Counted from the first letter of the stretch, positions 33,021 through 46,992 are shown. The stretch: 64,000 bases of DNA from Rhyacophila brunnea (GCA_022495005.1 JAGYXB010001576.1:558001-622000); one strand, 5' to 3'. Translations and numbers: made by a program. Notes: generated by a model from the sequence alone, not told the origin.

Positions 33021-34856
33021 TCTCTATATATATAAAAATCTCATGTCACGATGTTTGTGGTCGAACTCCTCCGAAATGGCTCGACCGATTTTTATGAATT
33101 TTTTTATGTATATTTGTTAGGTATGAGAATAGTTCAACAAGTATATTTCATACCGCTAGGTGATTAGGGTATCTCTATCCAGAAAAATTTTCTTTTATTT
33201 TTTTTATTATTTGGCATAAAAAAATACCTATAACCCCAAATTTTCACCCTCCCATTTTTTAATCGCGATTTTATTATTTTTGTATGAACAAATTTAACCG
33301 TCGTTCGTATTTCAAACAGAACGAAATTATTTATGTTGTTGAATGACAGATAGCGCTACGTCCGAGAAGAATTCAAGAGAAGCGTCGCGTCATTTTGACA
33401 TTACATTCGGCATACCACAACGCAGTGCGTGCAAAATTTTGTACGATTTATTTTATTTATCTATTTTTATGTGCGTGTATTAGAGTGCACAATGCCAGCA
33501 AGACGCAAGGGGGGCCATTTGGGCCGTAGAACGAATAAAGCAACAAACATGCGAAAAAGTAGAGCAGAAAGAACAGACGAACAAATCCAACAAGATAACA
33601 AAAACGTGCGTGTAAGCATGTCGCAATTGCGTGCATCCTAATCACAAGAGGCACGAGCTGAACGAAATCAACAACGACAATTGAAACGGAGCCAAGCGCG
33701 CCGGTTCGTAGTTAACACACGCAGAGCAAATGACCGACAACGCCAACAAGTACATCGAACATTTACATCCGCTTCGTTCCTTCGTCTCGCATTCGAGTAC
33801 GAGCCAGATATTGAATTTTCCGCTCATCCGAAAGTGTTGATTGGTGCTATGGACAAAGAATGTCCCCATTGTCATGCGCTCAAATTCAAACATTAGTCAG
33901 CCGGGATGTGTTGCGCATCAAGAAAAGTGCAACTACCAGAAATTGAGATACCACCAGAACCATTGAACGGTTTGCTCATCGGCACGGTTCCAGATTCAAA
34001 CCTGTTCCTGAAGTCCATTCGCACATTCAATTCATGCTTCCAAATGACTTCTTCCGGAGCAACAGAAATAGTTCACAATACTGCGGCAAATGGTCAACAA
34101 TTCCATTCTACGTTCAAAATCAAAGGCCAAGTATACCACAAAGTAGGCTCATTGCTGCCAATGCCAAACGAACCATATACATTTTTACAAATCTACTTCA
34201 TGGGTGCGGCGGTGAGGACATCAATCATGTGGATGCACGTTGCGGCTACAATAGCCTCAATTCGCCTAATACCAGGCGCATCGTCGGCGAACTGGACGCC
34301 CTGTTGAATGAGCACAATGAATTATTGAAATTTTTCAAAGCACACATGCACGAATTGCAAAGTGACAATCACGCTATTGTCATCAATCCTGATAAAACAC
34401 CAGCTGGAGAGCACGTACGTCGATTCAATGCGACTGTTGTTGACGACATTGCTGGAATCATGGTTGGCGACCGCACATCGACGCGAGAAATCGTGATTCG
34501 AAGGAGAAACAATAATCTGGAGTTCATCGCTGACACACACCGCTCATACGACGCTCTCCAATACCCGCTAATTTTCTGGAAGGGACAAGACGGATATTGC
34601 ATAAACATTAAACAACGAGATCCTGTCACAGGTAATTCATTCATTATGAACATCATTACTCATTTTGAATTGAGAAAATGAATGGTTGATGTTTTTTTGT
34701 TTTTATCGGCGGTCATCGTCTACAGCGCTCTATTCCTGTCTGTCATAGATCCCATCCCCACACACTTACGATACATTCGTTATTTTTTTATTTAACAACC
34801 AAAATATTCACTATAAATAATTTATATGGCAGAACAACGTTTGCCGGGTCAGCTAG
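33021..34856 (+). mobile_element. internally deleted Helitron with both termini
   Basis: The 5' end is TCTCTATATATATAAAAATC after host A (33020). The 3' end is AACGTTTGCCGGGTCAGCTAG before host T (34857). TC start, CTAG end and insertion between A and T are Helitron hallmarks. Only about 1.8 kb remains. The HUH endonuclease core and Pif1-type helicase are absent. Confidence 0.9.
33492..34681 (+). pseudogene. Helitron Rep/helicase N-terminal region, broken
   Basis: Basic N-terminus MPARRKGGHLGRRT, a Cys/His cluster CPHCHALKFKH with MCC, and the Helitron-like N domain (YHKVGSLLPMPNE, FLQIYFMG, then VGELDALLNEHNELLKFF, DKTPAGEHVRRFNA, HRSYDALQYPLIFW). There are two in-frame stops (after QLRAS, and a Glu position turned to TAG after KFKH) and one frameshift near 34205. 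It ends at NIITHFELRK, where the internal deletion joins the 3' tail. Confidence 0.85.
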
Positions 34857-35048
34857 TAATTTATAAAATAATCAAGATTCTGCCAATTGATTGAGTTTAG
34901 CAATGTTTCTTTTCTCTGCGGTTTATTAATCATTTCGTAAATATAATGTCCAGGTTTCCGAAGCGAAGATGAGCACAGGCTTTATCGGTGTCTTGTAAAG
35001 CATGCTTTTAGTTCAGCGAGATAGTAGATGGGGCTTTAAATGTCTTAA

Positions 35049-36384
35049 GGGGGGACATGCTCAGCGTAGGTCAAAATGGAACTTTTATTGCATTTTCAAA
35101 CCATGATCCTGGACATTCCTTAAACGTTGTAGATAATCTATTTATATAATTTTGAAGCCTTGTTATCCTTTATATTTATTTTAAACATTTTATGACTGCA
35201 AAAAGTATTATTAATACATAAAATAATGTTCTTTTAAACCTCTCGCTCTAATGTTTTAGAATATAGTCATATTTCAGTACATGAATGTGCAGCGGTGTTA
35301 AGATTTTTTACATTTATTAATTTTAAAACGCATTTATAAAACCATCAGTATAATTTATATCGACATTATTATAGTGAAATATTTACGATAAAAAAATATA
35401 TTGATAATCTTTTTGACAAGAATTAGGCATTTTATTATTCAAAAAATGGGCAAGATTAACACATTTGAAGATAATTCTAAAGATATTAATTATAAGCTAT
35501 GTTTTTGACCATTCAAGTGTGATAAACATCCTACGAATAATGATTGCTTTATAATAATTATTGACCTAAGAATAAGGTAGTGTTTTTTTGAAATACGCCA
35601 TTTCTTTTGTCATTCCCCAGTGGTTAAGCTACAACATACGGCCGTAGCCATAAATTGACAAACTAAAATTGAAGTAGGGAGTAAGATCGTGTTAACGCGC
35701 GTGTTTGAACATGTACCGTTTAAAAAATTAAAAAATCGGTTAGGTACATGTAATTTTAGTTTGTCAATTTATGGCTACGGCCGTATGTTGTAGCTTAACC
35801 ACTGGGGAATGACAAAAGAAATGGCGTATTTCAAAAAAACACTACCTTATTCTTAGGTCAATAATTATTATAAAGCAATCATTATTCGTAGGATGTTTAT
35901 CACACTTGAATGGTCAAAAACAATAGCTTATAATTAGTATCTTTAGAATTATCTTCAAATGTGTTAATCTTGCCCATTTTTTGAATAATAAAATGCCTAA
36001 TTCTTGTCAAATTTGGGATCACAGAGATTATCAATATAATTTTTATCGTAAATATTTCACTATAATAATGTCGACATAAATTATACTAATGGTTTTATAA
36101 ATGCGTTTAAAAATTAATAAATGTAAAAAATCTTAACACCGCTGCACATTCATGTACTGAAATATGACTATATTCTAAAACATTAGAGCGAGAGGTTTAA
36201 AAGAACACTATTTTATGTAATAAAAATACTTTTGCAGTCATCAAATGTTTAAAATAAATATAAAGGATAATAAGGCTTCAAAATTATATAAATAGATCAT
36301 CTATAACGTTTAAGGTATATCCAGGATCATGCTTTGAAAATAGAAAAAAAGTTCCATTTTGACCCACGCTGAGCAAGTCCGCCC
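35049..36384. mobile_element. 1.34-kb palindromic element with TTAA duplication
   Basis: Left half 35049-35716 and right half 35717-36384 are inverted copies with small differences, including about 40 bp missing from the right arm near the centre. Ends are GGGGGGACATGCTCAGCG and CGCTGAGCAAGTCCGCCC, flanked by TTAA (35045-35048 and 36385-36388). No open frame of significance. A single-arm copy is at 11876-12563. Confidence 0.85.
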
Positions 36385-36940
36385 TTAATAGACCGAACTA
36401 GCATTCATTCGCTGACACTATTGTGTTCTTAATTTTCTCTGTGATATCACTGTCGGTTCACAAGAAACCCAAGGTACACAAAACAGTCAACTATATCTAA
36501 CTTATACATGCCAATGTCCAGTTTATATTATACAGTACAGTGTAGTGACAAAGACAAGCACATACTTTATTTTAGTCTCGTGAATGCTTTTTTTCAGCAC
36601 CATTTTCGGCATGATAAATAATATTATTGATATTATCGGGGTATGCTAGCTGCCTCAAAAAATTTACCACTGCTGCGTACTAGCGGATATCTGCATCCCA
36701 TAACAATATTTTGATACACTTATCGTAAGTAGACATAAGTATCATAAATAGACCACTCCAAACTAACCCGCCCCACACCACACTTGGTCTTAATCGAGAG
36801 TCACGAGACCCTACGTTTTATGTGAAGCATCAGCAGTTTTTTACGCCTGAGAATGTCTCAAGGTGAGCTAACAAAACTAAAAGATTCAAATTACAAAATA
36901 TTATATAGTACAAAAAACAAAGCTAAAATAATAGACATAC
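36385..36940. other. non-coding stretch
   Basis: AT-rich. Nothing recognised. Confidence 0.4.
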
Positions 36941-37139
36941 AAAACTATGTGTAGCTTCACGTCCGCAATAAGACGCCACAATTTTTTTAAATGCAACAAA
37001 ATTGACGTTTGTGGCGACCAGGTCGGATGGCCTGATGGGCCCAATAGCTGGTTGGACCAACTTGAGCATCTCTTCACTTTTAGAGCACATTCTTGGCAGT
37101 TGCATCATGTAATTCTGTGCCAGTTGGACATATTGAACA
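36941..37139 (-). CDS. possible single internal exon, gene unknown
   Basis: On the minus strand a TTTCAG acceptor at 37145-37140 and a perfect GTATGT donor at 36940-36935 bracket 199 bp with one open frame (1 base + 66 codons). It reads VQYVQLAQNYMMQLPRMC through KLVQPAIGPIRPSDLVATN to ASYCGREATHSF. The composition is protein-like and GC-richer than its surroundings. I do not recognise the family. A neighbouring exon is not visible, so it may be one exon of a gene with long introns, or a captured or decayed fragment. Confidence 0.35.
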
Positions 37140-37223
37140 CTGAAATAGTGAACAGTGGTGGATTGCCATTATTGCCCGCAGAAATAATTAAATTTTGCTT
37201 TGTTTATATCTTCTTGCAGTATA

Positions 37224-37800
37224 CAGTCGAACTTGGTTATTACGATCACGGATATAGCGAGATCTCAGATGTAACAAGGAAATATTTCAATTTATGATTT
37301 TCTACATACATTTATTCACTTTTATAACAAGCTACTTATCGGGTATATCGGGTATACCGAGCTAAAATATCGTCAAAAATTTTCTTAAAACTGTTAATCG
37401 TTTAAAAACAATTCGACCCTAAGCAATAAAATCCAACCAGACAGGATGCCGCCGGGATCGGATTACGTTTATGACACTAGTTAAGTGTCTAAGTACCTAC
37501 CTAACTGGTGTTTTCACCGACAATATTGAAAAAGTATCCACGCATATGGTTGAAATTGCATGTAAAATATCCAAGGTTTGTGAAGTCAGTAGGTACCTAC
37601 CAGCATTCATTACAATAAACAACTTTTTTTGCACTTTATGAATGGCCATGCTTGTTTCGGGGAAAAATTCTAATTGTGTATTTTTGTTTGTGTTATGTGA
37701 CCGCTCATTTAAAAATACCTATTCTCTGATATAACGAGTAACGCTTATAACGAGCTAATTCAGTCGGTCCCATCTTCCTTGTAATAACCAAGTTCGACTG
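37224..37800. mobile_element. pogo-like MITE, CAGTCGAACTTGG family
   Basis: CAGTCGAACTTGGTTATTAC at the start and its reverse complement at the end, flanked by TA. The interior is non-coding and repeats ATAACGAG-like motifs. It is a different family from CAGTAAAACCTCG. Confidence 0.8.
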
Positions 37801-40075
37801 TATATTCGAAATAAAACATTAAACATTTTCAAAACAACATTTATTTTTTTACATACATATTAGTTCAGGAGTCAAAATGCCAGATGCTCTTACAATGTAC
37901 CTTTTTTTATAAGATTCTTTTATTATGGACATAATTTCTTCTTTACTTAAAATAAAAAGAAGCTTTTTTTTATTACACCCTCGGTTTCCAATTACAATAA
38001 ATAGTTTTAGACAATAGTGTTAGATATTTTGTGTACATCCTATGACTTAGATTCAAAACTGTTCACCACATAGGATAAGAATTATATTATATACTAAGCA
38101 ATTAAATTTATTACAAAAAATGTATAGTGATCAAATCAGTCCTATTTATTATTACATTACATTACCTACTCCATATCGAAATAGATACTCCACATAATAT
38201 AATATATAATATATAAATTGAATAATTTTTTTCCAATATCAAAGCAATATAATATGAAAGCATTTTCATTCAAAATATTTAGGCATTAAAAATTTTGCAC
38301 ATTAGTTAAATGGTTATCTGCGCACAAATTGATCACTACAAAAAAATGATTCTTAGATGATTACGAATTTAAAAAATAAACTTTGCATTCATTCAAGCAA
38401 CTATACAAAACTGTGAAATATTTCTGTGCGATTAATGTGTATGAATTTTCATTTTATTATATTAGCTAAAACAATTTTAAATGAATGAATCTTTTGATTT
38501 TTCTATGTTAAATATAAAATTGTGCATTGGTTTTTTTTACAAAAACATTTGATGCTTTGAATACAAAATAATAGAAAAAGATACACATTTTATAAATGAA
38601 AAAATTGGATTACCAAAAACTTGAAACTATTAAATGAAAATTCTTAATTTAAAATCAATTAATAATAGACAAAGTTTATATAATTCAGTTTATATAACAA
38701 TACAATGTTTGTGATAGTGATGCTGTAAAGACAATCAGCTTGTGGGAAAATCCCAATAATTATGAGACAATAATTGTTTCATTTAGGTCATTAAAATGAA
38801 GATTAAACCGGGTTTCAGGGTACGAAATAAATTTCAGGGTTTCTCAGCAATCAGCGGGTCGGTAAACAACAATATTCATTCTATCCATCGTATAAATTTT
38901 CAAACAGACTGCTTTGGCCTACATACAAAATATTTCTCACATAATTTTTGCCTTCTTCATGAATTTGGAACTACCCAGGTGTCCCGAAAGCCCCAATAAT
39001 TCTTGGTCCCTTAAAATTTGAATTGCAAAGATCTTAATGCTCTGTGATTTTGAAATATATGCATGTTTCACGTTTTCATTTTTAAGGCTAGAACATAAAT
39101 TTTACCACACCTGCGTGACATAACGTGACGCTTGGGGATCGTTGCTAATATGTTTCTTTATCATAATCTGCCGAATCCATGGATTTGAATGTGAATAATT
39201 ACAATTCAATTCTATTTTGACTGTAAAAAGGAAAAAGGAAATAACATTGAACACAACTAAATACACGCTGAATCCGAAGGATGTTAGCTGCAAATGCCGA
39301 ATTATTATCTCTAAATGTAACTTATAAGGAAGTGAAGTGGGGGAAAAAGACTTAACCATCATTTGTTTTGGTTTTTCTTTAATTACTTCAATAATTAATA
39401 TAAGATTGGGAATATAAAACACCAACTTAAAGTTTATATCTATTGCATCATTTAACTTTGACCGAAAACGATAACAAAAACATTTTTGTGCCTCCTGTGA
39501 AATTTGATTTGTGTGGGTTAAGTCCTTTTCCCTTTTAAAAGTCGATATGCTCTCACAATTTATCTCGTATCGGATGAATTCGTGATAATCTGCCTTGCAT
39601 TTTCACCCATTGTACAGGTCCTAAATGTAACCCGACAATAAGCATTATACTTTTCACTGCTAACTGTGGGTCTGATTAATTTTATTACTCCCCACCGAAG
39701 GGCCGAATAGTCCTGAATGACAAAATAATTGAGGCCGTTCCAAGAAAAGTAGCATTAACGTGGGAGCTCTGTTTTGAGATAATAACGTAACAGTTCAAAA
39801 ATCATGTAATACGTGCCAAGTATTATATGTATCATAAATTTGTTGATGAGATTAAATAATGATTTTTGACTGGTATGGCAAATCATTTGAACTGATTTAC
39901 AGAAAACTATCATTATCACGATAATGCTTTTTTTCCAGAGAGGCTCGTCAGAGTCGAAAATTATTAATAATTACCTATCGTGTAACGTCCTATTTAAAGT
40001 TAAAAGTACATGGATTCGGCAACTTCATAAATTGAGCATATCAATCTAATGATGTTATATTTATTATAACCACCA
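37801..40075. other. AT-rich non-coding stretch
   Basis: No supported gene apart from a doubtful hydrophobic frame at 39102-39425. No repeat ends were recognised. Confidence 0.4.
39102..39425 (-). CDS. doubtful hydrophobic open frame
   Basis: A 107-codon frame with a hydrophobic stretch (about FGFSVYLVVFNVISFFLF) that could span a membrane. A strong internal pyrimidine-plus-CAG acceptor-like site lies at about 39220-39235. No family is recognised and the region is AT-rich, so chance is the leading explanation. Confidence 0.12.
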   Translation of the reverse strand: MVFYIPNLILIIEVIKEKPKQMMVKSFSPTSLPYKLHLEIIIRHLQLTSFGFSVYLVVFNVISFFLFTVKIELNCNYSHSNPWIRQIMIKKHISNDPQASRYVTQVW

Positions 40076-40385
40076 GCGCATCTATTCTATACACAAGATT
40101 GTTTTCGGCCGCTACGGCAGCTATCTAAGGTAGGTTTTTATCGAAGTATTAGCACTTATTGTAACAATTACAATATATTAGTTGTAATTGTTACAATAAG
40201 TGCTATGTTTTAACAACACATCTCTTGGCTGTACTAAATTTTAGAGCGAGATAGACAGTTTTGACTGTTTAGACGGCTAACTTATTGTAATTGTTACAAT
40301 AGTGCTAATACTTTGATACAAACCTACTCTAGATAGCTGCTGTAGCGGCCGATAGCAGTCTTGTGTATAGAATAGATACGCAGAT
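40076..40385. mobile_element. foldback element with an internal hairpin
   Basis: Outer arms (GCATCTATTCTATACACAAG at 40079 and its inverted copy near 40382) enclose an inner inverted repeat TAGCACTTATTGTAACAATT / AATTGTTACAATAAGTGCTA at about 40149-40205. The TATTGTAACAATTACAATA string is used three times. Non-coding. Confidence 0.7.
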
Positions 40386-42127
40386 TCAGATTGTGTGAAT
40401 GACGTAGGGTGCATTTCTAGGTTAATAATTCAATGTCGCCATTAATTACTTCAATAATCCTAAAGTCATGAACAGTTTATTTCTAAGGAAGAAGCATAAC
40501 GTATACACACTATTTTATATAATATATATATATATAGTATAGACATATTTGAGTGTCTGCGTGTTGCTTTTCGGACCTGTGAATTCATTAGTGTGGGGCG
40601 TATCTTAAATAGTAGTATTATGTTATTTACAAAAAAAAAAATATTACTCTTATTTCACTTTTAGCATAGGGTACAGCTTTCACACACACGATACCACCAA
40701 AAGTTATCATCAACGCACACACTCAAACCGATGCACGCATTGGCAGTGTTGCCAACATCAAAATAATACAGAAAGTCTCTATTCTTATCATATTAACACA
40801 GAAATGCATATCTTCTAGGTCTAATAAAATATATATATTATGATACTCGGAGCTGCTATTTTCTTCAGCCGGATGGGTTGGCAGTTATATGTACATATTT
40901 TAAATACACATTCAAACGTAAACATATCCCTTATCGAATATTGTGCATAGATTCGACTATGTACTAATGAGTTTTAGCTGCTGATATCTATTGACAATTT
41001 TATTAAAACATGTATGAAAATTTCAAATTCACATTGGCTATTTTAATAGATCTTAATAATGCTTTTATACTGAATGTATAATCGACATTATCTACATGCA
41101 ATAATATCATCGGCCGAGTTTCAAAAATAAACTGTAAAACAATTATGTAAGTTAAACATATTACATTCGACGACAGCATTGGAAGCATTTAAATTACGTT
41201 TCATACTTTTAATAATGGGGGTAAGTAGAAAAAATATACATTACGAACATCCAAATATGAGCGTCATATTATTATTACGTTAGATATCTATTAGAATAAC
41301 AGAATTATTAGAATATTAATCTATCCTCTTCTTCTAATTGTGATGATTTCGATTTGATTGATTATATATTATGAAAATACAACTGGTTATTAGTTGTCGA
41401 AGAGTTAGCCGATATATATATTTTTTTTGTATATCTACTACACACAGAAAGCAATAATGTAGTTAACCGATGAGTTAGTATCGTCAATAAAAAATTATAC
41501 AGGCGTAGATTGCGTCACTGCATCGCTTGGATAATAACAATTATTAACTATCATTTTACTTCAATCATAGTTAATGACAGTCGTGCATGGAAGACACCAA
41601 GCTATTTTTGATATCAACGCGACGAAAACAATTATTAACAGCTGTTATAACAAAAAATTATTACATCACCACAAAAAAAAAACAATTAATCATTCACGAT
41701 GATTCAAGTGATCCGGTATACGGTGGTTTAATTCTGTTGGCACCACTGCGCAATGAACTATTATAATATAATAATAATTTCATATAATTTAATTTATTAT
41801 AACTTAATTAGAAATTATTCTCACGACTGCCTATATAGATTGTCGACTCTTGGTATCTCTCTTAACACTGATCATGCATTTCTCACACTCTCCTCCTATC
41901 TCGGCTTTATACAATTTTTTGGTGTTTATCTATTCAGAACTTACAAATTATCGTATTCATAAACCATTGTAATATACTGTCCATAATGCATAGAAAAATC
42001 AATAAATTATTTAATGCGTTCCTAATCCAATGAAAACTAAAGACTTTTATCTACTCAGTTGACTCAATTTGCAACAATACCTCGAAGTTATGTCGAATAT
42101 ACTTCCAAAGTGAATACGGCATAAGAC

Positions 42128-42190
42128 GATACGATATAATTCGATAGGATATAAGTCGATACAACATAAATCGATACAACGTGCATCGAG
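42128..42190. repeat. short degenerate tandem repeat
   Basis: Four or so 13-16 bp units built on CGATACAACATAAAT / CGATAGGATATAAGT. Confidence 0.4.
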
Positions 42191-45100
42191 GCGGAACATT
42201 TCAATTTTTTTCATTGCCGTTTCCATTATTTTTAATAATTACACATTTCATGTAAACATTTAAACACCTGCTAAATAATTTTTGTGATATTCTTTTAAAG
42301 ACGCTGTAAAATATACAAAGTTTGACTAATAATGACAAGAAAAATTTCATTAAAAACTATCCAGAAGGAAAATTATGAATTATTGACTAATACCAAATTA
42401 TATGCATCATATTAGAAAATAAAGTAGGGATATAAAATTATGACAAGACAATTGTCCAATATTCGCTATCTTCATAAACACAAAAAACCACATTGTAAAA
42501 ACGTATTGTTTAATTGTGTGTTTTTCTATATTTACCAAATTAAACAATTAAAACATTCAAACTTTAATCCAATATTAAATGAAATATGTGTGGAGTTAGC
42601 GGATATTGGAATGGATAATATCCATCTTGGAAAAAGAGCCTGTAAATGTATGGCAACATCAAAATTATTAATACAACCGAATACAAATTTGTTTAAAATG
42701 CTTACAGAATGACTGAATAATAAATAAACAGTAATTAATAATGCAGCATAATACGGGCTGTCAATTTTTTTAAATAAAGATAATTTTTTTAAAAATTTCA
42801 TAAAAATAATTTTGATACTAAACAATACATAACGTAATACATTTACGCATACGTTTACACTATTAACACAATCAGCAATTGACAACTGTACGATATTATT
42901 ACAAAAATGATTGACAATCAAATAATACGACTATTTCATTTAATAACAGACAATTTAACTTATAAATGCACTATAAATCTGAAAGTTTTGTTCCCAACAA
43001 AACTGCAATAAAAAATTATTAAACAGATAATAAAAACAAGGTACTTTTGAAGCCTTGTAACAAGATTTTTATAAAATACTAAATACATAATATATTAAAA
43101 TTTCTAATCATGTTTTATTAATCCTAAAATAATGTGCACTGAAAACGATAAAACAAGCACATTTTATTCATGTTATATTTTTTTGTGGTAAATCAATCAA
43201 CGTTTTGTAATTTAATCAGTTTTTATTATGAAATTCTGCCTGAGGCTTCGATCTATTGAGTGAGATTCATTTGCAATACTTATAAGTGTGCGTAAATTGG
43301 AAAAAGAAAACTTTTTACTATTCAGATCTGTTGACATTTGTAATGACCCCAATCAAAATTATATTTTGCATCATTAATATAGATAGATATATATTATAAC
43401 TATTGGATTGACTGGATTTTTTTTTCATTTGATCATGAAATTATCTGTAGTATTTTTAACCAATACATAATGTCTTCTTATACTACCAATTTTAGTCAAA
43501 TTTAACTCGAGCAATTGTATGAATATGTTTTTGTTAGTAGGTGGTGAACTGATCACTTATAATATGTATTTTAAAAATTGTATTATTTGACCAAAAGGTT
43601 TTGAAAAAATCAAATTTCATGATACTATAGAGATCTGATGTTTTCACTGTTATTTGTTGAACTATTTATGGAAATTGTATAAAAAAAAGTACATGACATT
43701 TTTAAATGCCTATATTATAATATACAAATATACCAGCTAAGTTGGGTAACATAGTTCACCACTTATTAGACCGTAGTGTTTCCAAAATTTCCAGAAATCA
43801 TTTTTACTTAAACTTATATTAAAAAAATGATAGAATTGATCTTGCCATCCAGTTATGATTACAATGATTCAAAATAATATCATTACTTTTTCATGTAGAA
43901 TCTATATATATATATATATATATCTGAGAATTAAGGCTCTTATGCACAGTAGTATTTAAACAGAGATATGCTGAAATTTTAATAATGGATAAAATAACCA
44001 TTATTTTATTAAAAGTTTTTATAAACTATTAATTTTTGATTATTCAATTTATATTGCGCAGTTTTTACACTTCTCCCATTTCAAGTAAATTTTAAAACAT
44101 AAATTTATGGAAAATCATGATTCAAACAAAAATGGCAACAATTGATTGCAGAAATTTGCATGAAAACGTTGCTATGTTATTGACTGTTTTGGTAAAATGT
44201 TATCTGTGCATAGGCTTCGTAATTAGTTAGTTTTACATAACTTCGACATTCTATGCATCAGGCCTTAAGAAGAAATTTTATGGTAGTAATACATATCCTG
44301 TGACACAATCCCAGAACTCGACTGTATGAAGCCTGTTCCTCTTGTGTATCATCCATTAATTAAAATATCCGCATTGTCCATTTTGAGTTTCTGCCTAAAT
44401 TCAGATCTAGGTTAATCAATTAAATTTAATTTTATAAAAATAAATTAACTGAAATTTAAAATGGATAGGCAGTAAGGATATATGAAGGTAAGGAGTTTTG
44501 GAGCAGGGGAAAAATATAAATATCCAAAATAGTTGGTGTAGTGAAACATTGTATTTAATAATTTAATGACAAAGCTTTTCATGGTTAGAAGCAAAACAAT
44601 CCTTTATACAATGGCCCAACCGACTTTTCAATTATTTTACACTTCATTATCATCATAGACTAATCATTCATACATCGGCAGCACTAAACATTAAAATGCA
44701 CTACGACAAAAGAATTTAAATAATTCATAGTAATAATGTAATGAAATATTCCAGAAATAAACTGTTGCATTAGAATACGTAGATAAAAAATCTTACCGTT
44801 AAAACTGTAATTTGAAGATAAGTATTCAAAATAAATGTTTAAAATTACTAAAAACAATAAATATTTGAAACAGCATAATCATTTGCAAGACATTTTTCTT
44901 TGCTGGATTTAGACACAAAAAGTTTTCAAATTAAGAATGCATTCACAAAACTATCACCATTTTGTCATAGTGAACATTAGTGTTTAAAAGTGTACACAAT
45001 TATTTATCCGCTGGTCCACACAAACATAATTTTGTGACATTTTTCAATATGGTAACTTTTTAAGTGTGCATGTGTTTTTTTTTTTTTTTGAAAAGCTCAA

Positions 45101-45790
45101 AATTATTAATATACACGGCCGTATCCTAAACGGGGATATCTTTTTTTTTTCATTAATTAAAATCGCATAATACTAAGTAGATTCTGCAAGATTTTATAAA
45201 TTAAAAGATCTTATTTGTTTTTTTCATCAGCAAAAAAAACATACTGACGATGAGAATCGAATCACTTCAACTAAAATTAAGTAAATTATTGAGAAGAATC
45301 GGGATGACTTATATTATCAAAAAGAAACTGTTTTTATAATGGCTTATTCTTTCTTAATGTGTTTATGAGTTTCAAAACAATGTACAATCTAATAAATTCT
45401 GAAAATTGCAAATCTTGATTTGGCTGCTGGACAGAGTTATTCTATTCAAAACACAAATCTAGCTCACAATATAAAATGAAGTAATACAAATGGAAATGAA
45501 TAAATATTATTGTAATTGTAACACTGTAGAAACTTTCTTGTTGAATACAATAATTGTTAAAATATTTTATTTTTGTCATTTCGCCAATAATTGTCAAGAT
45601 ATTTTTTTTTCTATTATAAAAAATTTTGAAAACATCAACACAGTTCTTATAGCTCAATATGGAAATTAAAAATAATCTTATAAAGCTTTGGTATCACAAA
45701 TCTCCCAATTCTTTTTGAAAAAAATAGGACATTAATACAATGTTTATGATATAAAAAAAATATTCTTGAAAATGAGTACCTAATGCCGCG

Positions 45791-46064
45791 TGGCGATTTT
45801 TGTCATTGAATGTCGGTTTAAAATCAATTGATAAGTGGGAATAACATTTCAACAAAGTTGATTAACTTGTACGTTAAATGGAACGAAGTTGCGATTCTTT
45901 CTACTTTTCTCGATTCAGCAGTGAATCATCATTGAAGCAGCAGCACGTCAAACTTGTTTGTTTCACTTGACACGACAACTTGACAGTTCAGCTTAAATAC
46001 GATACGTGAGAGCATCGATTTCTTGTTCAACATCCAACAGACAATTGAATGACAAAAATCGCCA
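45791..46064. mobile_element. possible foldback/MITE
   Basis: TGGCGATTTTTGTCATTGAAT at 45791 is mirrored with one mismatch at 46044-46064. The roughly 230-bp interior is unique and non-coding. The target duplication was not resolved. Confidence 0.45.
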
Positions 46065-46992
46065 TGTGAGAACGCAGCAAAAGATACATTGGACATGGCC
46101 AATGATCTTCAAAAAATATCTAAAAAGATTATTTGACTATTGTGGTGTTGTAAATATGTATGAAGAAACAATAATATTGGATAATAAGTAAAACGATTTT
46201 TTTACAGTTCGATTGAAGCCGACATTTTATTATTTGACTAATATTTGGCCACAATTACCCCATTTCTAAAATGTAACAGATTTTTTTTTCGTAGGAATGA
46301 CTTTTATGTAAGTATTAAAAGATATAGTCACTATATTACAATGGCTTCTGAAGACTGCTAACATTTCCAAAAAAGGTTCATGATTATTATTAAAGAAAAT
46401 ATAAACTTATCTCTTTCTTAACACGACTAAAAATTATAAACACGTTCCACGCAAAAAAGATTTTGTGCAACCAACATATGCTAAGAGACATACGAGGACA
46501 AAAATAAATAATGCGTAAGTAATATTCAAACGGCTTCACTCCTACAAGATTTGAAGAAGAAGAAGCGGAATCCATAACTGTCCCCCGGTTTTCTAAAGAA
46601 AAATCTATCGAGTATAAGTAGTTTTTGGTTATTTGAAAGAATTTTGAAAAGATATTTATAATACTTTTCGACACATCATTTATTTAAGCTCTACATAAGT
46701 ATGTAATAGATACTACTACTACAACTGAATCGATCAAATGAAAATTAAAAATCAACCAAATATAATATATTCATATTCTCTAGCTGCCATTTTAATTTAT
46801 ATCCATCGAAACCACATCGGTTTATGTAAAAATAAAATGCATTCTATATTAATGGTAAACTTAGTGCAATGCAATCAATGTATGATTGAAATTATATTTT
46901 GAATGATTCTCTAACAAAATAAATGCAAATTTGTGCAAACAATAGAATTGACCATAAACAAATTGCAAAGATACAAGGTATAAATAGAATTA

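Larger units (their letters stand above)
40386..46992. other. long AT-rich non-coding region
   Basis: No convincing exon. It holds TA microsatellites (about 40519-40540 and 43904-43922), loosely repeated TCGATACAACATAAA-like units at 42128-42190, and an inverted pair at 45791-46064. Several open frames here are compositional. Confidence 0.4.

Noticed and set aside
42440..42921. Overlapping open frames on both strands
   Set aside because: Low-complexity AT-rich translation. Each frame is the shadow of the other and neither has family features.
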